A stretch of DNA of 64,000 nucleotides from Onthophagus taurus (Eukaryota; Arthropoda; Insecta; Coleoptera; Scarabaeidae): NCBI RefSeq assembly GCF_036711975.1, contig NC_091972.1, forward strand, positions 14,575,001-14,639,000, written 5' to 3'. Position 1 is the first letter of the stretch; each line of letters opens with the position of its first letter. Positions 1 to 16,134 of the stretch are shown one piece after another. Under the pieces are notes generated by a model. That model worked only from the letters and a program-made list of their open reading frames with translations, was not told the DNA's origin and did no database searches. Both the position numbers and the translations under genes were made by a program.

Positions 1-1130
1 AGAACTATGATGATCTCGATCGGTGGTTATTTCTCCAACATTATGATGGTTCCTTCCGCAGGGTAGCCACTTAGGTCCTCTCCTATTTAATATTTACATT
101 AATGACGTCTTTGAGGTGATTCATACATCACAGTGTTTGATGTATGCCGACGACCTAAAATTATTTGCTAGAGTGTCCTCACCTCTGGATTACTGTAGGT
201 TACAGCGCGATATTTCTGCGTTGCTCCATTACTGCAGCTCAAACTTTATTACGCTTAATCCTGGAAAATGTAATGTAATCTCATTTACAAGGAAGGCATA
301 ACCATACCCAGAGTAACTTAGATTAGAGATTTGGGCGTCATATATGACGAAAAACTGATGTTTGAGGTCGCCAAGGCATGGCGCATGCTTGGATTCGTTA
401 TGAGAACCACTCAAGACTTTGCGGATGTCAATGCTATAAAAACTCTATATTTTGCTTATGTTCATAGTATTCTGAATTTTTGTAGCTCCGTTTGGAATTC
501 GCAATATCTAACATACATTTCGAGAATTGAAAGAATTCAAAAGAAATTCGTAAAGTACCTTTGTCATAAGTCCTTCAATCTTTTATCTCTTCGTCAGCGC
601 CGTCTTTGTAGTGATGCCTTAACATACCACAAAATTATCAATGGCAGCTTCGATTCGCCAGCACTTGTTGAAACCATTAATATACGCGTTCCTCCCCGAT
701 TGCTTTGATTAGATTATATATTTCACACTCCCATTCCTCGCACGAATGTCTTTCAGAATTTTCCTATACTGCGAATGGCACACACTTATGATCCTTTTCA
801 TCGCAACACGGGGGTTGATGTCTTTAGTAGTTCACGTAGGGAATTTAAACGTTTGGTAATTGCATATTCTAAGCTTAAAGCTGATCAATTAATTTAAGTA
901 ATTCGTTAATGAAGTCTGATTTGCGTTTTCTTTTTTTTTGCAATGTTTTGTTATTATTATTATAAAGTCAATCCTTTTATTTTTATTATCTCAATTAACT
1001 CGTTACGCTGTTAATATAATTTTGGTTTAACATTTTTTTTGGTGATTTGTTTTTGTATTATTTTGTGGCACAGAGTTTGCGGGTTCGTCCCGTTTCTGTG
1101 CCTATAGTGTTAATAATAAATAAATAAAAT
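1..1130 (+). mobile_element. 3' part of a Jockey-like non-LTR retrotransposon (LINE), degenerate
   Basis: The plus strand from about 62 reads SHLGPLLFNIYIND, the conserved RT block preceding the catalytic motif, and then YADD at 143-154. This is the palm of a LINE reverse transcriptase. The frame is broken at about 300, after which the RT thumb/connection region continues in another frame (331-708: AWRMLGFVMR, LNFCSSVWNSQY, RIERIQKKF), the usual C-terminal signature of Jockey-clade elements. The 3' end is an untranslated tail finishing in TAA/TAAA repeats at about 1110-1130. The copy is 5'-truncated by the window edge and dead through frameshifts. The clade is judged from motif style only. 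Confidence 0.85.
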
Positions 1131-1370
1131 ACATGGGATATATGAACCATTTATGAACTATCCTCATTACTTCTCCTTTAGTTGTAGGTTGAAGAAATAA
1201 TGAATGTCGCGTAGTGTAAGACATGTTTTGGAGCAAACTATATGGACAACTCGTCTGAGAAATCATTGCTGATGTATGCGCCCCAATGCTGGTAAAGAAG
1301 TCGTTCAACTCTTCTACTGTGATGTTACCAGACTCATTCATCTCCCCTGGTAATGTGAAATCTTTTACTT
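1131..1370 (-). mobile_element. LINE ORF2 fragment (endonuclease-RT linker)
   Basis: The minus-strand frame (ending near 1131) encodes VEELNDFFTSIG followed by SLFLQPTTKGEVMRI. This resembles the linker of Jockey/CR1-type ORF2 proteins, where an FFxxIG block precedes a phrase like 'SLFLxPTTxxEV' before the RT domain. It abuts the tail of the preceding LINE tail-to-tail, so it is a separate insertion. No further coding continuity is seen. Confidence 0.55.
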
Positions 1371-1380
1371 TTCTTAGGTA

Positions 1381-1865
1381 TTCTTCCTTGTATCATTTGT
1401 ATATGTCTAATGATGGCTGATCTTTCTTAACCTAATTAACTAATTATCTTCTAATGCTACTGATAAACATATATAAAGATGAGAAAACAGCAAACAAAAT
1501 TCTTTTTAGAAAATAGATTTAATTAATAAGCATTTTAATGTTGTTTTACAAATTGTCTTTTCCACAACAGCTTACGATTACATCTTTTTTTTTAATAATA
1601 ATTATACATTGTAATTCATAGGAAAATTTCTTAATTATAAAAACTTTATAGGTAAATAACATTTTGTTTTTCAAGGATACGCTTTGTAATACAAATCACT
1701 ATGTACAAAGGACGATTTTTAACCCTTTATCATATCTTTTTGTGGCAAATGTAAAAAAATAGGTTCGAATAACTTTAACCTAAGGTTAAAAATTGTAATT
1801 ATTAAAAATTAACACAAATGTAAATCTTTTACGATAAAGAGTTAATTTAACACAATCACACACAC
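1381..1865. other. AT-rich intergenic / 3' UTR stretch
   Basis: No coding signal. The right part is presumably the 3' UTR of the minus-strand LEDGF-like gene that stops at 1866. I could not place a convincing poly(A) signal. Confidence 0.4.
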
Positions 1866-4079
1866 TTATTCAACGTCATTTTTCTCTTCCTCTTTATCAG
1901 TGGTTGGTTTATTTGAGCAATTATCTTGTTCGGAAACGGTTTCTTCTTTTTGAGGGGAATCTATGTCTAATTTTAATGTGTGGTTATCGAAGAAAGTTTG
2001 TCGCGAATCTTAAAAAAAATCAAAATTAAATAAAATCATCTTGGAAATAAGATTTAACTTACATGGTTCAGCACAAAGTGCAAAAACTTCGTTTTCTTTT
2101 AAATCTTTAGTTTCTTCTTTAAAAACTTCAAGAGATCGATTAAACACAGTCAAAAATGAACTTTTTTCTGGCACAGAGAATAGAACTTTAAATTTCAAAA
2201 TGATTTCTTTTGCTTTGTTTCTGATTTTTTCGGCGTCTTTTTGGAAAATTTCTAAATCTTGTCCTGTTAATTTCCATTCTTTTGCATTTCCAACGTATCT
2301 AGAAATAAAAAATTTTATTAAATCACGATTTTTGTCGAAATGAGACAAATAATTTTATTACTTTGTTAATAAATTCATCATATCAACAACAGCAGGATAT
2401 TTTTTCAACATAACTGGAGTAATATTCAATTCACTCATTAAATCCAAATATTCCAACGCGATTTTCGGCTCAGCTTTCTCCAAATCCAAAGAAGTTTTAA
2501 TTTTTCCATCATAATCAACTAAAGAAGCTTCCGTTTTTAATAATCTTATTTTATTGTTGGTCATTTCCATTGCTTTACTGTCTTGTTCATCATCGGGTGG
2601 TTCCACGTTTAAAATGAACATATTTGGATCGTCTTCCGGTTTACAATTACCGTTTTCGACTAAGTCTTTTAATGAAAGTAACGTTTTTGCTTCTTCTTCA
2701 TCTGAGAGTGCCCGATCGTATTCTGATGAATGTTTTGAAGTGTTTGTTCCGTATTTTATGCCGACTAAATTTCCAGATGGTAAAGTTGCTAAAACAACTT
2801 CATTTTCAAAACATTCTCTCGGTTCTTCTTTTAAACCTTTATATCTTTTTTCGTTTGCTTTAACATGTTCTGCATACGAAATAATTGTTTGCAAATATTG
2901 AGGGGTTATTATTCTTACTTCAACTGGTTCTGATTTCAATGCTTTTTCCTCTTTCTCTTCCTTCATTTCCTTTACATCTTTGTTTTCATCAATTTTTGTT
3001 TTATTTTCATTGTTTTCTTCATCATCATTTAATTTTTCTTCTATTTCTGCTTCAATTTTCGTCGTTTTTTCAACATCATTTTTCTCTTCATTGATAGCTT
3101 CCAATTTCGGCGATTTTCCACCTTCGGCACTGATTTGATTTCCTTCTGGCATCGATCTTCTCCGCTTTGTTGCGCGTTTTTCTTCATCTTCACTTTGAAG
3201 GGAATACCTTTTTGTTTTTATTACTCTTCCACTTCTACTAACAGCTGGGAGTGATATTTTGGAATCATTTTCGTTTGTTGAATCATCAAGAAGTGAATTT
3301 TCTGATTCTAAAAAGTTTAAATTATAATAACTTGACATTCCTTCACATACCTTTGTTTAAACCTTCTATTACTAAGCTATCATTAGATGAATGAGACAAT
3401 TTTTTTCCTTCATTATTCGAATTCGAGCGCTTCCTTTTTCGCCCTTTTCCTTTTTCTTGTTTCTCTTGAACCTCCTCAGCAGGATCTTCCTCATTTCCTT
3501 TTGAATTTCCATCTGTTCCAGATTCTTTAATTTCAGCCTCAATTTGTTCCACAGCTTCGATGTAATCTTTACGTTTTAAATTCTTGCAAAATTGCTCCTT
3601 GTGTTTTAGATAATAAAAGAGATCCTCCACCTTAATCATACCCCTTAAAAATAAAAAGATTATTGAAAACTAATCCAAAAAAAAAAAAAGAAAGAAATGT
3701 AGGGTTAATATCGCACAAATTTATTATAACTTTACATAAATTTGTCGGCTATTACCCTCAAAAAATCAATTTAGGGTGTTAATTAATTCACAAATTAGTT
3801 ATAACAAGCAAAATTAAGTTAAAACCAATCATAAAACACCCAAAGTAAAAAATATGTTAATTGGGTTGCCTATGCATAGATAAATTTCAAAACAACTTAC
3901 TTTTCTCCTGTTCCATAAAAGTCAACCTCATATTTCTTGCCGTTAACTGCAACAACCTTAAACGGAGAATATTTCATTTCTTATCAATTAATTTAAGATT
4001 TTACCTTTGCAGGCCAAGCTGGATATCCTTTAACTTTGGCGAAAACCATATCACCAACGTTGAACGCTTTTTTACTCAT
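1866..4079 (-). CDS. Jasper: LEDGF/p75-like PWWP and integrase-binding-domain protein (Jasper/PSIP1/HDGFL2 family)
   Basis: Six exons on the minus strand: 4079-4005, 3956-3901, 3643-3351, 3307-2362, 2298-2063, 2008-1866. All introns are GT-AG and the total is 1,749 nt, an open frame of 582 residues. Exons 1-3 encode an N-terminal PWWP domain (residues about 5-90) with the hallmark KGYPAWPAK and a following YEVDFYGTGEK. PWWP domains of this family read H3K36-methylated nucleosomes. Then follow a basic stretch (GKGRKRKRSN), a long charged linker, and near residues 420-510 a helical IBD. The IBD includes LMSELNITPVMLKKYPAV and KAKEIILKFKVLF, matching the LEDGF IBD pattern that tethers partners to chromatin. 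The start is the only ATG giving an intact PWWP. It is head-to-head with RBMX2, 451 bp between start codons. The family is secure; the exact insect orthologue name is inference. Confidence 0.93.
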
Positions 4080-4530
4080 ATTGACCCAAAAACTACACAA
4101 GTACACCGATTAATAACTAAACTTAAGTATAATTGAACTTAATTTCGCTGCCTCTTATTTATTAAGCGCACATTATACTCACAGAACTCTCGTTTCGCTA
4201 TTTATGTGTTAATTTGTTAACTCTAAATCTAGAGGAATTATCTGTTAAAATGGCGGTTGTTTTGACAGGACGCATATACGCATCAGGTTGGGCAACCTAA
4301 ATTTGTGCTTAACTTGCTTGATTTTAAATCTATTTATGATTATTATTTAATTAAAATATAATTATAATTATGTTTAAAACTTTTTAAAACGTCTTTTTAA
4401 TTAAATTTCATAGCAAAATACATAATTAAATAAAATTTTGTTTGAATGAATTTTACATAACCTCAAAAAAAAACATAACCTCTGTTATAATAAAATTAAC
4501 TTAAAAGGATCATAAAATATCAATATAAAC
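4080..4530. promoter_or_regulatory. Shared (bidirectional) promoter region of the LEDGF-like gene and RBMX2
   Basis: This 451-bp interval separates two divergent start codons (minus-strand ATG at 4079, plus-strand ATG at 4531) and contains no other frame. It is AT-rich with no clear TATA box at a fixed distance from either start. A bidirectional promoter is inferred from layout alone. Confidence 0.5.
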
Positions 4531-5284
4531 ATGAATCCTCTAACGTAAGTATTATTAAATTATTACCATTAAATCGTATAATTAATTTAACTTCCATAGG
4601 AATATGAAAAATGTGAAAAAATTGAGCGAACAAGAACTTAATTTCAAAAATAAAACATCCTGGCATGATCAATACCGTTCAAGTGCATGGATTTTCGTCG
4701 GAGGATTTCCTTACGAGTTAACAGAAGGCGATATAATCTGCATTTTTTCCCAATACGGTGAAATTGTGAATATAAATTTAATTCGAGATAAAGACACCGG
4801 GAAATCGAAAGGTTTTGGATTTATATGTTACGAAGATCAACGTTCTACGGATTTGGCGGTTGATAATTTTAATGGAATCAAAATTTTAAATAAAACAATA
4901 CGAGTCGATCATGTTACCGATTATAAAATGCCTAAAGATTCGAAAAAAATTGATAACGAAACTAGGAAATTGCATGAAGAAGGTTGCGCGCCACGAGTAG
5001 TTGATGTTAAACCGGTTATTAAACGGGAGGATGAGTTTAGGGAGACTCTAGCTGATCAAATTGTTAATGATATTAAATTACCACCTCGGTTGCCCATTTA
5101 TGTAACAGAAATTAAACAAGAAAAAGTTGATGAAGAAAAAACTGAAAGAGAGGAAAAGAAAGATAAAAAGAAAAAGAAGCATAAAAAGGAAAAGAAGAAG
5201 AAAAAGAGTAAAAAGAGGAGGAAATCTAGTGATTCCTCTAGCTCAGAAGATGATTTAGATGAAAGAAAACATAAAAAACGATAG
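4531..5284 (+). CDS. Rbmx2: RNA-binding motif protein, X-linked 2 homologue (RBMX2 / yeast Ist3)
   Basis: Two exons: 4531-4544 (14 nt, MNPLT) and 4600-5284, joined across a 55-nt intron (GTAAGT...CATAG) to give 232 residues. The peptide begins MNPLTNMK, as in the RBMX2 family, and has one RRM at about residues 37-115 with RNP2 (WIFVGG) and RNP1 (KSKGFGFI). The adjacent YELTEGDIICIFSQYGEIVN segment is a strong signature of this subfamily. The C-terminus is Lys/Glu-rich and ends in an SR-like tail (SSDSSSSEDD). RBMX2/Ist3 belongs to the SF3b/RES-associated U2 snRNP machinery of the activated spliceosome in the nucleus. It is shorter than vertebrate RBMX2 because of a shorter tail. Without the tiny first exon the conserved MNPLT start would be missed. 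The gene converges on TRMU, whose stop lies 50 bp downstream. Confidence 0.95.
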
Positions 5285-5334
5285 AAATATAAGTTTATTA
5301 TTAATTAATTGCTTTATTGAAACATAATTAAAAT

Positions 5335-10325
<4,991 letters not shown>

Positions 10326-10542
10326 TATAAAAGAATTTATTTTAACTTAAATTTAAAATAAAACAGTTTGAGGTTAAGTAATTATAGGTTAGGTATTAAC
10401 CTAAGTATCAAAAAAATCAATATTTTTTTTGTAAATAAATAAAAAGTATTGTTAATCTTATATAGTACAATTTTATTGTTTTATTTACAATTTATTTATA
10501 TTTTTAAAATTAAGGGGCTATAAAAATAAAATTTGAGAAACT

Positions 10543-11172
10543 TTAATAAACCGGTCCATCATCTAAATTATCATCTTCTTCATCAAAAGCTTCACCATTA
10601 TCGAAATAATTATTTGCATAATCAGTCCCTTCATCCATTTCTTCATCAGCATCATCGAATATTTCCTCATTTTCAACATCTTCATCTTCAACCTCCTCCT
10701 TTACAGCAACATTGTCGGTGTCATTCTCCAATTTTTCTAATCGATTTAACCTATCCTCAACATCAACTTCCTTTTTAACTTGTTTTTTAATTCGTTTAGC
10801 ACTCATTTTGGGTCGCAACTCGGTAGGAAATAATTCCCAGTCAAAATTATTGGTGGCTGAAGGTAATTGTGCTAATAATTTGTCAATTTCATGATCGGAT
10901 TTGGTTACTTTTGTTTTAGAAACTCTTAAAAAAGCTGTTGAAAGATACATGTGGTCTATGATGTCTTGTCGGAGAGTTAATAAATAATCTAAGTCTTCTG
11001 ATGGTTGTACTGGAACGGGTTGTCGATTTAATGGTGGGTAAAGTGGTGGTGGTTGGGTTACTGGACCGGGAATTAAATCGTTTGTTCCTGCTCCGATACT
11101 TGCTAATTGATCTCGACTAAAAGATTTTGAGTTTCCACCTCGACCCCCTCGTCCTCTACCGCGACCAGCCAT
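10543..11172 (-). CDS. Polr3g: DNA-directed RNA polymerase III subunit RPC7-like (POLR3G/POLR3GL)
   Basis: A single-exon frame of 209 residues. It starts MAGRGRGRGGRGG, the Gly/Arg opening typical of RPC7, followed by PPPLYPPLNRQPVP, which resembles the family's 'PPLYPPL' block. A LRQDIIDHMYLS helix and an FDWELFPTELRPK segment follow. The C-terminus is strongly acidic (EDEDVENEEIFDDADEEMDE...), also typical. RPC7 is part of the RPC3-RPC6-RPC7 heterotrimer that opens promoter DNA in Pol III initiation (nucleus). It is 47 bp downstream of DPH3 on the same strand and 217 bp upstream of the TRMU start, so the three may share regulatory DNA. No other ATG gives the conserved N-terminus. Confidence 0.9.
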   Translation of the reverse strand: MAGRGRGRGGRGGNSKSFSRDQLASIGAGTNDLIPGPVTQPPPLYPPLNRQPVPVQPSEDLDYLLTLRQDIIDHMYLSTAFLRVSKTKVTKSDHEIDKLLAQLPSATNNFDWELFPTELRPKMSAKRIKKQVKKEVDVEDRLNRLEKLENDTDNVAVKEEVEDEDVENEEIFDDADEEMDEGTDYANNYFDNGEAFDEEDDNLDDGPVY

Positions 11173-11219
11173 TTAAATATTCTTTTTAATATTCAAATTA
11201 TAAAAATAAATTCCATAAA

Positions 11220-11598
11220 TCAATTTGCAACTTGTAATTTTTTAATATCTTTAGTAATTTTAGTTACTTCTTCTTCTTTATCTTGGAAGTCCTCCTAAAA
11301 ATAAAAAATTTAATTTTTTTCTTGTAACAAATTTAGGATCTTACTATATCATAAATCACTTTTACTATAAGCGAACAACTGGGACACGTTGCTATTTCTT
11401 CTCCTGCTATAAGATCGGCCTGAAAATATATGATTTAGGATGAAAATCGATTATAACCTTACTTTTAGGTTTCACGTTGACGTTTTTTACCTTTGAAATT
11501 TCAAATCTATCTCCACAAGGACAGGGATAATGATAAATTTCTTCTTCTTCGTCGTATTCGAAATCTTCGATTTCTATTTCATCGTGAAATACAGACAT
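11220..11598 (-). CDS. Dph3: Diphthamide biosynthesis protein 3 (DPH3, CSL-type zinc ribbon)
   Basis: Three exons on the minus strand: 11598-11491, 11419-11345, 11294-11220 (108 + 75 + 75 nt), all ending on codon boundaries, giving 85 residues. The sequence begins [20 protein letters not shown] and contains [12 protein letters not shown] and [15 protein letters not shown], the four Zn/Fe-binding cysteines of the DPH-type MB domain. DPH3 delivers electrons to the Dph1-Dph2 radical enzyme in the first step of diphthamide formation on eEF2, and takes part in Elongator/Kti11 complexes. The size is typical (human 82). The small exons would be missed by an ORF scan alone. The stop codon lies 47 bp from the RPC7 start. 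Confidence 0.95.
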
Positions 11599-12330
11599 TA
11601 CTGACTAAATTAAAAAAGGATAATTTAATGCGTAAAATTTTTTAGGTTAAGTCATGAGTGTGACAGATTTTAATTAAAACTTTGTATTATTTTCGATAGA
11701 TGTCACTACCGAATTAATTCTTTTTTTTAAATTAAAATTAATTTAGTATTTAATTTTAATTAATTAGATTTAAGAGGAAATTTTTTTTGAGTAATTTTAA
11801 ATAAATGATTTATTTTAAAATTATTGAGATTTTTTGATAAATTGCTATTCTCTTCTTTACCGGCGTTGATTCGGTTGACGGAATATAGTTCGGTTAGTAT
11901 GGTGCGATGGAGCTGTCATCGACAAGCGGGTAGAGTGTTTTTGACATCGAAACGCAACGAAACGACCATTTATCAAAATTATAACGGTTGGAATGTTACC
12001 GGGAGGACTGCCGGCGAATTTCAACCTGCCCCGAAACGATTTTTCAATATTTTTACATCGAATCTGGGCCAAACTTTAATATGGTTTTACAGCAGAAAAA
12101 AAGGTTTTGTACTGTAACAAATCTACCGATTTTGAACTGAAATTTGAATTAAATTCTATAGTGAGCAAGATTAATTTGAATACGATTTTTATTTGTTTGC
12201 TTATAGCAAAAGTATAAAGAAGGATTTATATGGTTTGAGGACAAATGAACCTGTTTGAAATATTTTTACTTCCTTGTACATTCGAAAAATACAGGTGTCT
12301 TATAATAAACGCTCCCTGAAAGGCAGTCCT
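11599..12330. other. Intergenic stretch with one GC-richer block
   Basis: AT-rich to about 11850, then a GC-richer block (about 11860-12060) without a credible gene: the frame there has no recognisable motif and both strands are open. The part next to 11598 may hold the DPH3 promoter. Confidence 0.35.
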
Positions 12331-13170
12331 GGATCGAAAATGAAAATTTTCTGGTTCAAGCAGATATTTGCATGTTCAGAGATCAAAAACGCCGGAAGGG
12401 ATCGGGGCAGGAGAGACACTTCAGTTTGAGCAAGCTTACATCCTGGGTCTGTACTCTATTCCAGGCGGAAGTAGTTGCTATTGACGTGGGTGCTAGAATC
12501 CTTCTTGAGAGAGGGGTGAAGAACATGACAGTACGATTTTTCTCAGACTGTAAAAGAACTTTAAACACACAGTGTTATGATAACATAGTTTCTCTGATCT
12601 GGGTCCCAGATTACTCTGGAGTTGCTGGCAGTGAAGCGGCAGATGAGCTAGCACGAGAGGGTAGCGTTAAAGCGTTTGTGGGGCCAGAGCGAGCAGTTGG
12701 TATATCATTTGCGATGGCCAAACACAAAATTAGACTGTGGGCTGAAGAGAGACTTCGCCTACTATGGCTCAGTTCTCCTGGAACGAGACACGCTACATGA
12801 GACACGCTGTTTATCAACATCTCCACTATCAAACCCGGGACTATTTCAGGACTTGCTCGTACCAGCACCTCAACAACCTGAAATTGTTTTGGCTAGCCGA
12901 CGATGTTGAATGCCGCCTATATACGGAGGACGAAGAGACGATTGAGCATGTTTTATGCCACTACCCTGCTTTAATCGTATCAGATTCTCGATTTTTGGAT
13001 CGCAGTTTATATCTCCAAAGGATCTGGAATGACTTTTCATGGAAAAAAGCATTAATGTTCGTTAAGAGCATTGGACTGCACGGCAAAATTTGATAATTCA
13101 GTGTATATGATAATATCAAAGATGATCAAAAATGATGATAATTTATGTAATGTAATGTAATGTATAATAA
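12330..13170 (+). mobile_element. Non-LTR retrotransposon 3' end with RNase H domain (R1/Jockey/LOA-type)
   Basis: The frame at 12372-12800 contains RNase H signatures: CTLFQAEVVAI, RFFSDCKRTL, and LIWVPDYSGVAGSEAADELAREGS, where family members read WVPGHSGIxGNExADxLAR. A frameshift at about 12770 leads into the C-terminal zinc-knuckle-like tail (CRLYTEDEETIEHVLCHYPAL) that closes such ORF2 proteins. The 3' end is a TAATG repeat at 13148-13162. The copy is 5'-truncated and mutated (the G and H of the WVPGH motif are lost). Confidence 0.85.
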
Positions 13171-15096
13171 ACTTGCTGGTTTGGAAGATACAAGTATACA
13201 AAATTGGACTAATTCCAACTAATCTATAAGATAAAAATAACAAATCGTTTTCATCAAAACATTTTTATTGAATTTTTTAGTTTATTCAAAGTTGCAGAGT
13301 TTTACATTTATCCAGAAACTTCCTAGGAATTATATACCGACTTAAGAATAACGATGACAAAATGCAAATGTTGATCAGAATGATGAAAATGTGTTTCAGA
13401 AACAGAAATGGTCGCAATTAGTAATAGAATGTATTATAATTATCATTCAATAACTCACAGATGAAAATGTATCTTTAGGAGGATATAATGATAGAACACT
13501 TGAAAAAGTATTTGCAAGGTTAATGTGTTGAACATAACATAAATGTGTTAAATACTTCTTTTGCTGTTTTGGAATTGCTTTTGCCGCCATGGTTTTATTG
13601 TATTTTGTCACTACTATTTGCTACATGAGTTGTTTCACACCTATTATGTATACCATAACAGTGGAACAATTATGAATTCTACTCATTAGGAAAAGCTAGC
13701 CTTTTTGTCATGCACCCATTCCTCGATATTTGAGATTGCTTTTTCTAAACATTATAGTCATGTCACGTCGATTAGCCTTAACAAATTTATTAACAGAGTT
13801 GAGCGATACTTAGCAATCACTCAATAAGTGTGGGAATGAAAAATGTTAGTGTTCTATACTTACATTAAATTTCAAATGTAATCAGTTGATGCTTCTAGGT
13901 CATTAGCCTTTAATCTATGATGATATTTCTTTTTAGGTACAAATATCTTGTAAAAATCATTTCAAATATCTATCAAATTATCTTTGGTTGTGGTGCACAA
14001 TGAATTCTGCAGAGATTTCCCTACCACTTACTGAAGTATTATTAGTTAGCTTCTAAGTTTCAGCATCTTGAAAATTTATGGTTGCAGCATAATGAAGTAT
14101 GATGAATTACCTAAACGGGTAGACGTAAGTGTTGGGATTGTCTGGTCAACGTCTTCTTTCATACCAGGTACTTTAGTAAACGAGAATCTTAAGGGTGCCA
14201 CCTTATCCATACCGTAGTCAATACTGCAGCAAGTTCGTAGATCGCTGAGCTTAGGTGTAGAATCATTACTATTTGATTGCTTCTCGTAGCCCCTTTACTT
14301 TAATTAAGGTTAATCTAATTCTCCAGTAGGTTTGTATTGCTATAAAATCTGCACCAACAACCCCAATCATGAAACATCTGGTTGTTTCATGATTGGGTGT
14401 TTTGGAGAGATATGCTGTGGAGACTTGAAACCATTTTATTTATTATTCAGTTTTATATTCTAGTTCTTAATGAATAATTTTTTTAATTATGATTTATTGC
14501 ATTTTATACAAATTCGAAAAAGTTGTGTCTGCTAGTTATTCTTTTAATAATTAATGTTTCAGGAATAGTAGGAATGTAATCTTCTGGACAATCAGTTAAC
14601 ACCGCCGAATGAGGTTATGCTAAATTAATAGAACTGGAAAGTTGTGGTTTTGTGCTATTGGACTCTACTGCTACTGATAAACTAAGAATGCATTGATCAG
14701 TAGTAACTTCCATTTCTGAATTTGGTCAATATGTTACAAATGACGGTCCACAGCCATTTTTTGTCTTGCATCCTGATGGAATGACAGTAGGTGCTGCCTC
14801 ACTTGTCCATCTCATATAAAATGGTCGCGATTCCACACTTGTGGAAGTACGAATACTAGAGAAACGTTATTTCCTACAGCATTTGTTTTCAATGACTACA
14901 GTTACTTACGTACAATTTCCTACTGAAATGAGAGATTCTTCTTCAAACTTGTAATTTGTTGCTTGCGTTACACGAACTGATAGATTGGAGTTTCGTACGC
15001 AATTTCGACTAGTTAGCAATTTAGTTGGGTTGATCTTGTTTCCCTGATCCACAAAAATCAGCCGGTATTCTACGGCCCAAACTGTGACTTGAGCTT
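13171..15096. other. Repeat-like intergenic DNA, no gene recognised
   Basis: No intact frame. Minus-strand segments at about 14110-14260 and 14560-14960 stay open for 30-50 codons with coding-like composition, interrupted by stops. They look like remnants of an unidentified mobile-element protein. A short perfect hairpin sits at 14362-14397. Confidence 0.35.
14362..14397. repeat. Perfect 15-bp hairpin, 6-nt loop
   Basis: CCCAATCATGAAACA (14362-14376) is followed six bases later by its exact reverse complement TGTTTCATGATTGGG (14383-14397). There is no T-run after it, so no terminator role is suggested. Origin unknown. Confidence 0.8.
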
Positions 15097-15381
15097 CTAG
15101 AACTGGCCAGGTTCACGGCTAATGTTCAGTTCCTTGGCAATTTTTCTGAGACTCCTCTTGGAATTCTGGCGTACCTTGTTTCGGACACGCTTGACCATGG
15201 TGAGAGTCACGATAGTTTTTGGTCTTCTCCTTCTAGGACGATCCTCACTGCTACTGATCTCCTCATAAGGTCGGATTGTGCATCTATGGGATATTCCTTC
15301 GGTGATTTTTCCAATCTCCTTCTGAGGCACCTCAGCCTGACTTAGCTTCCAAATCGAAGCACGGTTTACGATGGACACCAT
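15097..15381 (-). mobile_element. N-terminal fragment of a Tc1-like transposase
   Basis: The frame of 94 residues has an N-terminal helix-turn-helix (ASIWKLSQAEVPQKEIGKI), a basic hinge (EDRPRRRRPKT) and a second helix-turn-helix (VRQNSKRSLRKIAKELNISR). This is the bipartite paired-like DNA-binding region of Tc1/mariner transposases. The catalytic DDE domain is absent: downstream sequence is unrelated. The fragment is dead. Confidence 0.8.
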
Positions 15382-15735
15382 TCCTGATATTTTGATGAAT
15401 TTTTTGGGGAGTCTTTAGTAACAATAAGAAACATCACAAAGTTAGGCGCGGACATTTGTGACACCCTGTATTGATTAGGTGAGGATTAATTTGAATTCTG
15501 TTTGGATTTGCGCTTGAATATGTACAATGTTAGGTTGTTTCATGGAGATAACTTGAATTGACTTGACTTCGCTTCCAAATTTCAAGTTGTGTTGAGTCTG
15601 CCAACCAGAAGTTATAGTTCAAAAATTTAACTTGTAATTCTAGATTTTGTATCAACAGCTGATAATCAATCTGCTATATAAAAATGCGAAAAAGTTGAGT
15701 GTAGGCCACCGCAGTTACTTATTTTAACATTTTTA

Positions 15736-16028
15736 TTAAAAATCGTTTGCTAAACATGTTTTTATACAGTCTTCTTCTTTTAAAAACCTATTTTCGTTGC
15801 CACCACAACCACTATAAACAAACGGTATACATTTTCCTGTTGTATGATCGAAATAAAAATATTTGGAATATGCTAAACATAATCCAGCGTCTGGTTCGAG
15901 TTTACATATTTTTGGTGGTTCTAAAGAAAAATAGAACCGAGATTATTATTTTTTTAATTTAATCAAAGCTTACCTGCATTCCCGATATAAATCAATAAAT
16001 TTAAAATTAAACAAATTGAATAAAACAT
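15736..16028 (-). CDS. Kunitz/BPTI-type secreted protease inhibitor, single domain
   Basis: Two exons on the minus strand: 16028-15974 encodes a hydrophobic signal peptide (MFYSICLILNLLIYIGNA) and 15920-15736 the inhibitor domain, for 79 residues in all. The domain shows the six-cysteine Kunitz spacing: C-x8-C-x15-C-x7-C-x12-C-x3-C, with the core words [11 protein letters not shown] and EEDCIKTC. The residue after the second cysteine (P1, which enters the protease pocket) is leucine (AGLC-L), which suggests a chymotrypsin- or elastase-like target rather than trypsin. This specificity is inferred from the P1 rule. It is the first member of a local cluster of three genes that share the GCGGNENxF core. 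Confidence 0.92.
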
Positions 16029-16134
16029 TTTAAGAACAATTTTACTCCAACAATAATGGCTAAAGGTTGCGTTTTAATGTTGATTAAATAAAATGTAGGT
16101 GTTTTTAAATGGTATTTTTTATTGTTAAAACAAC

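Noticed and set aside
2041..3094. Plus-strand frames across the LEDGF-like gene (e.g. 2041-2343, 2554-2901)
   Set aside because: They are antisense shadows of the minus-strand exons, rich in Ser/Phe/Leu because the true frame is Lys/Glu-rich; they do not fit any splice pattern.
11824..12117. Possible short protein in the GC-richer block
   Set aside because: Both strands are open over the same interval and neither has a motif, signal peptide or splice context; open frames are expected in GC-richer DNA.
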